From the NCBI RefSeq assembly GCF_027172205.1, contig NC_070602.1, positions 134,227,049 through 134,291,048 on the forward strand: a DNA stretch of 64,000 nt, given 5' to 3'. Position numbers and translations under genes: made by a program. Positions 45,001-55,939 of this stretch are shown one piece after another. The notes below the pieces were generated by a model. The model did no database searches. It was not told the origin of the DNA and saw only the letters and a program-made list of their open reading frames with translations. This stretch comes from Podarcis raffonei. Taxonomy: Eukaryota > Chordata > Lepidosauria > Squamata > Lacertidae. Within the stretch, counting starts at the first letter, position 1; every line of letters begins with the position of its first letter.

Positions 45001-45606
45001 AATTTGCTTTATCAGAAGTGCCTTCTGCTGAGTGGAGCCACCCGCCGCTCTAGGCCAGGACTGTCTTTTCCAGGTAATGTTATTTGTGTAACATTCTCAG
45101 CATTGCTGCCTGAGTTTCTTTAACCTGCAGGTGCTCAGGGTTTACCTGCTAATTTCTGCGTATGTCTCTGTGTTTGACTCAGCAGGCATAGCATCTTAAA
45201 TGGTTTACAGTGCAACTGTTTAAGCAACCAACTTTCCCCTAACTTTGTGAATTAGTTAACATGGCTGTTTCAGAGAGGAGAGTTTGACAATTGGTGCCAA
45301 GTGGAGGTTTCTTTGCATGAAGCTGGTACTCTTCTCACGGCCCCCTTTGGACACATCGATAGCTGGTGTCAGAATGCAGCCTAACAATCTGATTTCCATA
45401 TCATGAATGTGCAGTAGAAGCTTCTCTTACGTTTTTCTGTACTCCTTCACAGATATTTTATAGGTACCTCAGTCTCAACATTTTCCTTCCGCATTCATGA
45501 GGAAAGAGAGATTCTGGGTTTTGATCCCAAAACAACTTACAACAGATTTTGTGGCGATGAAGAGAGTACCTGTGAACAGCCAACTCACTGGAAAATTGTA
45601 TATTAA
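35718..45606 (+). CDS. POFUT2: POFUT2, GDP-fucose protein O-fucosyltransferase 2 (complete, 9 exons)
   Basis: The enzyme transfers fucose from GDP-fucose to Ser/Thr in folded thrombospondin type 1 repeats in the endoplasmic reticulum. Coding exons are 35718-35866, 37631-37881, 38881-39025, 40425-40532, 41316-41382, 42396-42521, 43593-43773, 44536-44659 and 45453-45606; they sum to 1305 nt (434 residues plus stop; human protein 429), all with GT/AG borders and matching phases. The N-terminus carries a hydrophobic signal ([10 protein letters not shown], about residues 15-24). The donor-binding motif NPPEGFN (catalytic-base Glu at residue 60) and HLRRKDF (about 297-303) are intact, as is the C-terminal WKIVY. 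Sequons NIS (N214) and NST (N264) are present; a sequon I recall from the human protein reads NVA here (N195). The start is the ATG in the CpG island. It shares that island with FASTKD2 and converges on ADARB1. No lesion was seen. Confidence 0.97.
36688..36860 (-). mobile_element. Old MIR/CORE-like SINE
   Basis: Minus strand: ggcagagcacacactttgca, then ggcatctcctggaagggatg, gctgctgccaatcagtgcca and gcttcctatgtcctgctg. In POFUT2 intron 1. Confidence 0.65.
37631..37881 (+). CDS. POFUT2: POFUT2 coding exon 2
   Basis: This exon encodes [17 protein letters not shown] and the following [21 protein letters not shown] block, the N-terminal GT-B half with the GDP-fucose and catalytic Glu motif. The acceptor is ttatctccag, and the exon ends in phase 1. 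Confidence 0.95.
38360..38590 (+). mobile_element. CR1 LINE 3' fragment, old
   Basis: gaaacagactgccttgga, gaggtttttaaacacagtct and ggatggacacctgttggggg follow the CR1 3' consensus. In POFUT2 intron 2. Confidence 0.6.
38881..39025 (+). CDS. POFUT2: POFUT2 coding exon 3
   Basis: This exon encodes [19 protein letters not shown] to HKYYR. The acceptor is cattattcag and the donor is gtaatc; it ends in phase 2. Confidence 0.95.
39336..39685 (-). mobile_element. tRNA-derived SINE, subfamily B
   Basis: Minus-strand head gggactcgggtggtgctgtg with B box ggttcgaatcc. Exact 12-bp target-site duplication tattgttacata at 39324-39335 and 39686-39697. In POFUT2 intron 3. Confidence 0.93.
39940..40370 (+). 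mobile_element. CR1 LINE ORF2 fragment
   Basis: Broken frames read [20 protein letters not shown] and [20 protein letters not shown], the CR1 linker between endonuclease and reverse transcriptase. In POFUT2 intron 3; not a host exon. Confidence 0.7.
40425..40532 (+). CDS. POFUT2: POFUT2 coding exon 4
   Basis: This exon encodes [11 protein letters not shown] to NISARS. The donor is a weak but usable gtcaga, and the exon ends in phase 2. Confidence 0.94.
41316..41382 (+). CDS. POFUT2: POFUT2 coding exon 5
   Basis: A 67-nt exon encoding [17 protein letters not shown] followed by KDYWN. The donor is a strong gtaagt, and the exon ends in phase 0. Confidence 0.94.
42396..42521 (+). CDS. POFUT2: POFUT2 coding exon 6
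   Basis: This exon encodes [16 protein letters not shown] to EDWTKMK. It has a long pyrimidine tract before the acceptor ggcag and is phase 0 at both ends. A TA-flanked MITE follows 145 bases downstream in the intron. Confidence 0.95.
42667..43021. mobile_element. TA-flanked MITE, copy 3
   Basis: Ends cagtggtacctcgcaagacg / cttgcgaggcaccactg, TA at 42665-42666 and 43022-43023. At 355 bp it is the longest copy. In POFUT2 intron 6. Confidence 0.87.
43593..43773 (+). CDS. POFUT2: POFUT2 coding exon 7
   Basis: This exon encodes [20 protein letters not shown] to ATDAIAK and contains the conserved Arg pair of the HLRR motif. It ends in phase 1 before gtatgt. Confidence 0.96.
43897..44248 (+). mobile_element. 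tRNA-derived SINE, subfamily B
   Basis: Head gggacgtgggtggtgctgtg, B box ggttcgaatcc; exact 14-bp target-site duplication taccttggacaata at 43883-43896 and 44249-44262. In POFUT2 intron 7; among the least mutated copies here. Confidence 0.94.
44536..44659 (+). CDS. POFUT2: POFUT2 coding exon 8
   Basis: This exon encodes [19 protein letters not shown] to [11 protein letters not shown]. The acceptor is ttcag, and the exon ends in phase 2. Confidence 0.96.
45453..45606 (+). CDS. POFUT2: POFUT2 last coding exon
   Basis: This exon encodes [17 protein letters not shown] to THWKIVY and the TAA stop at 45604-45606. Poly(A) signals AATAAA follow at 45674 and 45928. Confidence 0.96.
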
Positions 45607-45673
45607 AATATACTGGTCTGTGCAACTGTAGTCTTTAGGCTTATCAATGCAATTAAACAATCATTTTTGTAGA

Positions 45674-45933
45674 AATAAATTTATTTTGAATGTTGGTTTT
45701 TACTTTCTGGTGCTAAGCACATATGAATGGTGGAAGTCAGGTGCATTCAGCTCGCTCAGTATTATCAATGACAGGTCTTCTGACAAGATTCCAAAATGTC
45801 TCCCTTTTAAAAATTGATCATATGATATTTTCTGATGTTAAAATATTATTCTGGATACAGAACATTAGTTTGTATTATCTTCAAAGCAGAAGAGATATTT
45901 TCTGTTTGGCTTTCTATGTTTACAAGAAATAAA
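45674..45933 (+). terminator. POFUT2 polyadenylation signals
   Basis: Two AATAAA hexamers, at 45674-45679 and 45928-45933, lie 70 and 320 bases after the POFUT2 stop. The second is followed by a T-rich stretch (tttctttgttttta), so either could be the end of the mRNA. Confidence 0.55.
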
Positions 45934-48900
45934 GGTTTCTTTGTTTTTATTTAGAGAGTTATGTGCCTCTTGCCACTCTGTAAGAAGTCTTCACGCTGTG
46001 GACTGGCAAGAAAATACATAGTTGTGTGGTTAGTCTGGGAACTGATCTACCATAGGTAAATCAGGGAGGTTATATGGATAATCCACCGTCAACTCTGCTT
46101 AATATTGTGTCTGCAAATGGAATTAGGTTTATCACACCTCCAGACCCAATACTAATGCATAAATCTCTTGTGTTTATGCTTCTTGCCACAGCTAGAACTG
46201 TGGCTTCCCACTGGAAATCCGACTAGCCTCCTTCTCAAAAGTGTGGGGCATTGCACTGTCAGAACACCTGATACACAAACGGTTAATGGTTAATAAAAAA
46301 TAGACCACATTTATTTGACTTGGTTTAAGTTTTTCTCCTGTTAACTCATCCACACAGCCCACTAAATCCCCTGCTCAACAGATAAAATATATGGAGCTTT
46401 TTCGATAATTAATTTGAATCACCTTTTTCTTTTTTGTGATCGATTGTATGTGGCATGCACACTCAGTTGCCTCCCGGTTTTCCCCTCCCGTCTAATCTAA
46501 TTTCATTTCATTTTTCTATTTTTATTTGTTACACTCATTATTCTTACTGCAATTTGTATGTGCTTATGTCAATCACCATTCTGTATGAAACATGACCATA
46601 ATAATAGTAGTAACAGTTTCTAAAAAAGAAAGATACCTTATGCAGATTTATTAAGACTACTATTTTTCATGTATTGCTTTAACAAAGTTCTAGTTATGGG
46701 AACAGTACTGGTTACCATCAGGTTTCACCTGCTTTGAAGACCAAGGAATCCGTTACATTGTAAAGCAGAATGAAAGTATGTTTGAAAGCTCACTTATTTT
46801 GAATGCTCAAATCATGCAGAAACAGTGAGGTATTAAGCATCAAAACCTAAAATACTTTAAAAACCAATTTGTTGGTATTTTAGGTCCTTTATATTTAAAA
46901 TGCAACAGCAGGCTCCAATTATAGTTGTGTTCATTTTATTTGTAAGCTTGCTTCATTTAGACATTTGGATAACTTTCGTACATCCCTTTCCCACCTCCCA
47001 AAAGGAATCCAGGGGTTTCTCCCCAATCAAGAGTTTGTGCTTCAACTGCAAAGACATGAAAAGAGTCTTTAGAATGGTAAGAGCTTCCTTTAAGGGAAGG
47101 CAAAGATTTATTTTTCAAAGCCTCGAGAACCGTTATCACATTGTAACAAAAAACAAAAATAACCCTCCATGGCAGTTATGTGGCAACATCATTAGCTAGG
47201 TATTTCAATAGTCCAGTTTTTGTTCTATGAGGAAAGGGGCTGTTTGAGGGAGAAAAGGAAGAGAAACTCGCCCCCTCCTGCCCAGCATATGGAAGCATCC
47301 TTTTCATTGAGATGGTACAGAGTTGTTGCCCTGCTGATCACAGAAATGAACATAAAAACACATAAATGGGACTTGTGATTGCTGTTTATGTAAGAGTCTA
47401 GTTACAAGGAACTTTTCACCGCACATCCACTGAATTCTTTTCTTGACGGCAGGGGCGAAGAACCCACAGACAGCGCTATGTTGCTGGACTTCAGCTCCCA
47501 CCATTATGGAATGGGCTGGTGGGTGTTGGGAGTCTTAACAGGGTCCCAAGGTCCCTTCCCCTGCTTTACAGGTAGGTAACATTGTTGGCTGTTCAGTGCA
47601 GCCATAGGAACAGGCCTATTCGGTCACAAACAAATAGGTTGCCCCAGTGAGAGATACCAGACGCCCAGGCAAAGAGGAGTTGTCTCTAGGAAAGCTACTA
47701 ATTGCATGGTTGTGAAATCAGCAATTGGGCAGCTGTCGGCTCCAAATAGTCACATTATGTTCTTAATGCTCACGACCGTAGAGCGCTTTGAGGCACAGAC
47801 ATGGGTTGGAAGAGAAAAAGGAGCAAATCTGGCACACTCACAAATGAGTAAAGCAGCCCATAGGCTACCACTTCTTCCCTTCTTTCTTCCCCAAATAGGA
47901 CAGACTTTCCAAAGCATTCGCTTTCTGTTTTCAACTAACCAAAGTTTATGGTTATACCCATAATGGGGAAGTTGTGATTAATTTAAACACACTCTTTAAC
48001 AAGCCAGAACCAAAAGCCACCGACTGATCTTGGTTTGTTTCAATAAACCATGGTTTAAACCAACTAGAATTTTCATAGGATGGACGTAACAATAGACTCT
48101 GGTTAGTTTAGGTAAGTGTGAAGGCTTGCAATCCCCTTGTCGTTGTGCTGGCGAGAGGAGGGCAGAGTGCACGAGGCTCAGGCTCACTTCTGCTCGCCCT
48201 GTGACTTGGTATTATGTTCCAAGCAAGCCACTTTGCTATTAGAAAAAACACGTAACACATTTGCTCTCAAGCTATAAAATGCAGCAAATTTGCTATACAT
48301 TGTGCAATCTTCACACTTTGATTTCATTGAAACAGTGAAAAACCTCTCAGCCAGCTCATAATTAGGGTTGCCAATCAGCCAGAAGAAAGCAACAGTGTGG
48401 ACAATTTTATTTATTTTTGCTTTTGAGCCAGGTGTCAGAAAAGACAAGGACAAAGCTGCTATTTTCCTCCTTACCTGTGCTGGTTTGGTTTTTAATTTAA
48501 TCTCGGCTCTGCCCCCAGACCTCTTGACTTGGGTCTACCCTAAAAAACTGCCTCATCAGCGGACTCACTCTGGATTCTACGTCTTGTAATGGAGAGCTCT
48601 GTCCCCAGGCCCTGACCAGGTACCAGACTTTTTTTAATTCAACACTTGGCAAGCCTATTCATACTCTTTATTTTTCTTCACAGTTGTCTACAAATTGGCC
48701 TTGATCCTCTGAACTGGAATATGCTGCATTGGGACTATTCACGTGACCATTTTAAGCACGTGGATGTGTTGATTATGTTCTATATAATTCAGGCCACAGT
48801 ACTGCAAGAAAATGCCTAGTAACAATTTAAAATGCCATATAAATTATTTTCCTTCACATAATAAAATTCTGATTTATTCTATTAAATTCTATATTAACTT

Positions 48901-50790
48901 ATTGCTATCATGCCTTTTTCTCATAATATTTTTAAGTGAACATATTATATATCTATTTCTTTTTAAAGGAAGAGGAATACCAATTAAAGCATAGGGCTTT
49001 CTGGACATGCAAAGTAACTTCGTAAGGTTTTTGTAACACCACAATACTATGTAGATAGCAGTACCCAGACAATACCCAGAGGTGAGGAGCTAGCTACCGT
49101 GTCTACCTACTACATACAGTCGCACAAATATTTAAAAAATACTTTGAGCTGATGTGATACCTTCAATATGAACATCACATCATGTAGAGGCCAAGATATA
49201 TGCGATATACATATAGTATTACAACTTTGATTTCTGGCACTGGTTTAGCAAAACATGTAACCATTACTTCGCTTTAAGCATATGGAAATTGTTGAATTTG
49301 CTAAACCTACAATACATGCTTTCTTGGAATGTAACTACTGAGATCAAGCCCAAATTTCTACCATGTTATGAATTCCTTCTTATTTTTATTGGAATAATAT
49401 GTTAGCAATATTGCATGTTTACAATTAATGCTGAGGTATTAGTCCCACCACCTATTTCATTAAGTGCAACTTGGCTTGCTGCATCCTATCACAAATTATC
49501 AGAAAGACAATACCTTCTGGGCAGGAGAGTCAGATTTGCTGGCTACAGCACCTGGACATTTGCAGCACCCTGCCTCTGGGACAACCCCTCCTGGCGCCAA
49601 CTGGCTCTGAAGCACAGGTAGCGGAAGCAGCTGCCTGCCAGGGTCCTGCACTTTGGCTCAGCATAGGACCTAACTCTCTCAGCCAAGGACTGCTGTCCTT
49701 GAGAGATCAGATCCACGCAACATGCTCATTAATGGGAGATGTCATCAATATATATGAACAACGTTTTCAATATTTATTCCTATTATACTAGATCAAACAG
49801 ATCATTTCAGAATAATTTGGGTTGGTACCCTTATATCAGTGTGTGTAAAAGAACACAACAGTTTCGCCGAAAATAAGTTAGGTCTCTGAAGCGCGCAGTT
49901 TAAAAATTCTTTTGCCCTTAGTAGTGTTCGTGTGTGAACTGGTTTTTGGCAAGGCAGCGTATTTCCTCACAGATGAGTGTTTTGAAATTGCCACATACAG
50001 TGGTAATATTACTGTTGTACTCCACTGAGTTCCTGTGAAACACAATCCGCCTATTTCTAAGCTGGTTTTCATACATCAAAGTAAAAAGAATTTGTTAGCT
50101 TACAAATATTTAGTTTCCAGTTTACAATGGTAAAAAAACAGTAACTTCACAATGTGTGTAAATGGGAAGTGAAGACAAGTACTTTAAAAATGGAATAAAA
50201 AGTGGTATGTTAAAAACTGGATCACACAATAATAAATACATAAATCAGAGAGACAAAGTTTTCAACAGCTGGTTTTAAAAGAGCAAGGAAGCAGGGAAAA
50301 ATAGCTAGCCAAACTCCAGTCTGGTTTTGTGAGCTCAATTATTTAAAAAATAAAAATCTATAAGAAGCACATAAATAATCTGTCTCTTGGGCTCTAAAAG
50401 AACACAAAAACAAACCACTTAGTTAAAGTGTTGTGTAAAATCCTAGGTGGTTTACATTAATCATGCACCTGGTAACAATGCAGTAAAATAAAATTTAAAT
50501 TATCCAGATGTATCACTTTGAATTGCATTGTGGGTTCCCCCACCCCCTGCAAACAATAGTTCCTTAGAAGGTAATGGAATTATTTTGTATTATTCTAGAC
50601 TAGTTATTGTATTATCAGTTTTCCAAAGGTTTTAATACTTTAGCAAAAGGAAAAAATGGTTTCAAGTCAGCCTCTCCCCAACAAAAAACCACAATAAAAA
50701 TCTAAAAGCGGCTGTTTCAACGGTGTAGATGAAATGTTGATGTCAGGGTTTCCATCCTATCCCCTTTTCCAAGCAGAGGGCATCCATAGA
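45934..50790. other. Convergent intergenic region, may include ADARB1 3' UTR
   Basis: Between the two gene ends I see no coding exon. A decayed palindromic repeat lies near 47430-47560 and the self-complementary aaaccatggttt near 48045. ADARB1 3' UTRs are long in other vertebrates, so the right part may be transcribed from the minus strand. Confidence 0.45.
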
Positions 50791-50967
50791 TCAGACTACA
50801 AGGGAAAACTGATCTTGTTCTATGGGCTTCTCCACCCAGGCACCAAGTCCTGCCTTTGAAAATGCCTTGAACAAACACTCTTTGGCAGTTTGATATTCGG
50901 AAGCTGCTTGCTTCATTTCGTGGTACATGTTTGGTTTACTGACATTTGAACGAAGATTGGAAGAAAG
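50791..50967 (-). CDS. ADARB1: ADARB1 last coding exon
   Basis: The exon begins after ctctccag at 50968 and ends with TGA at 50791-50793. It encodes [19 protein letters not shown] to [20 protein letters not shown]. The first residues differ from the human VPSHLLRSK but have the same length class. The 3' UTR runs leftward; its end was not located. Confidence 0.95.
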   Translation of the reverse strand, partial: LSSNLRSNVSKPNMYHEMKQAASEYQTAKECLFKAFSKAGLGAWVEKPIEQDQFSLVV

Positions 50968-53900
50968 CTGGAGAGATTAGAAAGAAAGAATCCTGTTACA
51001 TATAGCAAATATTTTATCATTTCAATATATGATTTTTTTAAACTGCGCAACTATAAAACAGTTGGCAAAATAATACCTAGGACGTGTTTTCTTTTCTTTT
51101 CTCTCTATTTATGAATCAAAATCAAAATCCAAAGCTATGACCCAAACTTTCCATCTCTCCTCCCCCCCATTTTGTGATTTTTTTTAAACTGTAATGCCTA
51201 CTAACCAAGAAAAATTAATTGGATTTTAATCCCACCTATTCTGCTCCAGGCAGCTCTAATTCAGCTTTGATGGAGTGATTTTCTCTGAGAGAGGGCCATG
51301 GAGAGTAGAACAATTCAAAGAGGTTTTTCAGGAACACCAGGGCAGGTATGGAAAGATGATCCCTGCCCTAAACTCATTCCATGAAAGGGACACAGAATAA
51401 CTATGCCATAGGTTTGCTACACTGTGCAGCTGACAAAGTCTGGCTGGCTCTTTTGCACTCCTAGTAGGTAGGGTCTCTTTAGAAGGGCCAAGTCTTTTCC
51501 AGCCACAATGGAATTATCCTTAGTGGAGATCCTTATGCACAAATATCAGGTGCTCCATCAGAGCCTCCAGGCTGGCCCTCTCTACTCAGAGCGCCCTTCA
51601 AGTCGCACGTGGGACATGGCATGCCTTGCTGGCTAGAGCAGTGCTCTGAACAAACAGGTGCTATAGTTTTATCTCAACATGAAAATAAAATAAAAACTGG
51701 CCACGAAGAATAGCAAGAAACATGCCACATCACTCGACAAGGCAGTTCCTAACATTCCATGTTTTTAAAGTACAAGTAACTCACAACTTACAAGTTTCAC
51801 ATGTGCAATTTCAACTTTATGTGACAGAAGGCTAGACAGTTGAAATCATACAAATTAAATGCATGGAAAGTGGAGCGCTTAAAAGCTCTTTTTGCTCAAG
51901 GTTTTCCCAGTGTGGAGAGAGCTTTCAAGCCTTGAGAGGCTCTTGCAAGATCTCACAGGAACTTGGCTGGCCCTGCAAAATCTCACGAGAGCCTCACTGA
52001 GCCCATATGGTACATGAGCAGTGGGAGCAAAATAGGCAAGGCAGAGCTTTTTTGCATAGAGTTTTACTAGTGTGAAGGGAGCTTTCAAGCTCTAGATTTC
52101 CTTACTGAGCGCTTACTCGTGAGATCTTGGATGGACCCGTGTGCCCAGTAAGCAAGGCAGAGAGCTTAAAACCTTGGGGGCTAAGACCCATTTGATGAAC
52201 CAGCTCCAGAATGTAAGACTGTTTGCATGGGGGGCAGTTCCAAGTGAGGGGCTTGAGTATTTGTGTTTTTGCGTCTACGTGCCATCCCAGGAATGAAACC
52301 CCCGCATAAGACACGAGTTACCTGAACTTTTTAATATGGTACTTGGTTAAATTTTTTACTGTTTGCATGAAGAGCAGGCATATTTTTATGTAGTTGAGCA
52401 GTACTTTTTTATTTCCTTCTTAGGTGTCAGGGAACTGCCATCAGTGCCAGAGGGAGAGAGCAAGCTCCAGAGGGATTCCAGAGAGCGTCCCGGGAGGGGG
52501 AGAGTCAGCCCATCTTCTGGGGAAGAGAATCAGCGTAGCACCAGTGGAGAAGGGGGGCAGATGGGGGAAGCGGCGAGGCAGTCCCCTGACTCCTTGCCGG
52601 GGACCAGCGGGGAGAGTAGAGGTCCTTCGCTGCCTAGGTCCTTGTGCAGAAGGCTTTCGCACACAGAGAGTAGGAGGAGACTGGGCGTCAAAGAGCTTCT
52701 TTGCTGGAAGAAGTTTAAGAAACGCCCACTGACGGATTCTGCCAGCGATTGAGACGGCTGTCCGGACAGGAAAGGTTCACTCAGGCAACCCAGCCAGGTG
52801 TTTGCACCGGCTTACGCACGAGCAACCCCTAGAACCACTACATTAGGCTTACTAAAATTCTATAGAATCTGTTTTCAAGCAGTGTAAAAAACTTTTTAAA
52901 TCTTTAGAATATTCCAAGTTAGGACCAATATTCAAGTTAGTGTTTTTGACTGAAACATCTCCCCATCAAATACAAATAATGGGGAAACCAAACTTTTAAC
53001 CTTCTTCAGTTGATCATCACCTATTGTTTATTCATGTCAAGGATGCTTTAGCTGAGATTCCTGCATCCCTTTGGATCCCTTCCTGCTCTACAATTCTACG
53101 TCACTTATTGTCACCTTGGCAACAAAAGAGTAGACCTAATAGAAGGGGTGAACTCCCTACACATCTTCAGATTACCTTCACAGGTTGGAGAATTGGGCCA
53201 AAAATAACAAAATGAATTTCAATAGGGACAAAAACCTCCAAGGAAGGAGAGTCCACAACCTCCCAAGGGAGACTGTTCCATTGTCGAACTGCTCTTACTG
53301 TCAGAAAGTTCTTCCTGGTGTTTAGTCAGAATCTCCTTTCTTGTAACTTGAAGCCATCGCTTCAAGTCTTACCCTCCAGAGCAGAAGAAAATTTAAGGTG
53401 CTGCACTTAGGCAGGAAAAACCAGATGCACAAATAAACGACAGGGGACACCTGACACGGCAGCAGGAAATGTGAAAAAGATCTAGCAGACTTTGTGGACC
53501 ACAAGCTGAACATAAGTCAACAGCATAATGCAACAGCAAAAAGGCTAATGCTATTCTAGGCTGCATCAACAGAGGTATAGTGTCCGGATCAAGGGAAATA
53601 ATAGTCCCACTCTATTCTGCCTTGGTCAGACCACACCTGGAGTCCAGTTCTGTGAACCACAATTTAAGAAGGATGTTGACAAACTAGAAGGTGTGCAGAG
53701 GAGGGCAACCAATAGGCTAAAGAGTTGGGAGAACAAGCCTGATGAGGAACAGTTGGGAGAATTGGGTACATTTAGCCTGGAGAAGGGCTGTCACATGGAA
53801 GATGAAGCACACTTGCTTTCTGCTACTCCAGAGGGTAGGACCCAAACCAATGGATTCAAATTACAAGAAAGGAGATTCAAACTAACATGAGTAAGAACTT

Positions 53901-55874
53901 TCTGATGCAAGAACTGTTTGACAATGGAACAGACTATCTCAGGTGGTCAACGCTCCTTCCTTGGAGGTTTTTAAACAGAGGCTGGATGGCCCCCTGTCTG
54001 ACATTCTTTAGCTGTGATGCAGGGGGTGGACTAGAGGGCCGTCTGGGTACATTCCAACTCGACCATTCTATGGTTACAGAAAGCCAAAGTATTCGGGCAC
54101 AGTGGCCACCATTCTTGGAGGAACAGCAGCAAATATCCCTTCTTGGCTATGAGTTCTGGAAGACCTTCTCCTTGCCTGGTCTGGGACGGTGGGGCCCTGA
54201 ATGACCAGCTACAAAAGCTGAGGCTGCTAAACAGACTCTTGGGCTGGGATGATGTTGGGGGGGGGTTGAGATCTTGTAATCTTATTGTGATTTATGCGGA
54301 AATTGTTCAGTGTGGTTGTGTATTTTAAAATATTTTATTTATTGTTTATGACTACGATTTTCATCGTAGGTATGCATTTTTCCATGTTCTAAGCCACCTT
54401 GAGCATTGTTTGAACTATGGAAAGGTGGCATACAAATAAATTTATGGGTGCATCAAACTTCCGATACATTCAGCTTTGATACAGCTTGCCCAGTAAATTC
54501 AAAGCCCAAATGCTTATGCCCTGTTGATACAGATGTGGTGCCGAATTACCCATTTGCTAAAATATACCTTTGCATAAGCTCGCATCCAGCGACTGTACAG
54601 AGCATGCTTACAAAGGCGGGACGCACGGCCCATTTCGTCCTTGCCTGTTGTAGCATTAATCACTTCAAGACCAGCATCTCCTATGGTCCAGTTTACACTG
54701 AAATTAGGTGCTTTTCCTGGTTGGCGGGCTTCAGCATTACTGATACCTGCAAGAAAGAAGCAGGGCTCTCAACAAGAAGAAATATTCACATACCTTGTAT
54801 AGCTTCTCTTTCCAAAGAAAATGAGTGCAATGTAACATGTCAATCATGTTATGTCACACTCCTTTAAAACAATGGCTGAAAAACTGGAACACTCCTCTTT
54901 TGAGGTAGGACATAAAGCCATGAACATTCTGCTTCCATTACTGGAGAATGTGTGGCCAAAATATTCCAACGTCATTAAGGCAGGTGTGTTATAAATGGAG
55001 AAATGTATGTTAGAATAACATAACATATAAACCTTATTAGGAGGAGCATTTGCATCACATTTTGGTTAATCTTTTTACAATTCAAATCTGAGTGCAGTTA
55101 AATAGCTGGATAAAGGAAAAATGACATTTCTTAGTGGTAACTAACAGTCTCTAAAATAAAACTGCCCATGTTGTACCTACGTTTGCAAAACAACCCTTAA
55201 AAAACCCCTTTCTGATGAAGTGGCAGCAGCTGGCCACTCCACTAGAGCGAAGCACAAGCAAAACTATGTCAAGCTCAGCATCATTCAGATGCTTTTATTT
55301 CCCCTCTTTCTGAGATGTGGATATCCAGTCAGGTATCACAACTCCAGGAAGAGAAGGGAAGAAAGTATGGATTAACTGATCTTATCTTATTAGTGAACTG
55401 CCATACTTCATTTTCCCCACATTTAGGGAAGAGCAAAAAGCAGCACTTCAGTCCTCAAGGGCAACTGGAAAGAGATCTCTATGCAAAAGAAATGGCAGCC
55501 TTGCTCTTCACCCCACAGAGCTCCAAGAAGAGAAACGTGGGGGACGACGACCAAAGGAGCTTAAAGGCACTAAAGCATAAGAAACAGCCACACCACAAGG
55601 GGGAAAATGTGCGGGACCACTTTTATCAGTAGTGCTATCTTATGACAACAGAAATATACCAACAAGCAATGTAGCTATAAATTGCTCTAAGAATCTCTGG
55701 ACTACATCGTTATAGTTAAGAAGCCGAACGATTTCCTGGTTTAAAAAAAATAACAAAGCAAAAAAAAGCCCTTAATGCATTTATAGAGGCTGAGAGAATC
55801 AAATGGTACAATAATGTTGTCTGAAATTTATAAAATTTATGTCATACAATCTTTGGCATTTTCTGGTCTTCTAG

Positions 55875-55939
<65 letters not shown>

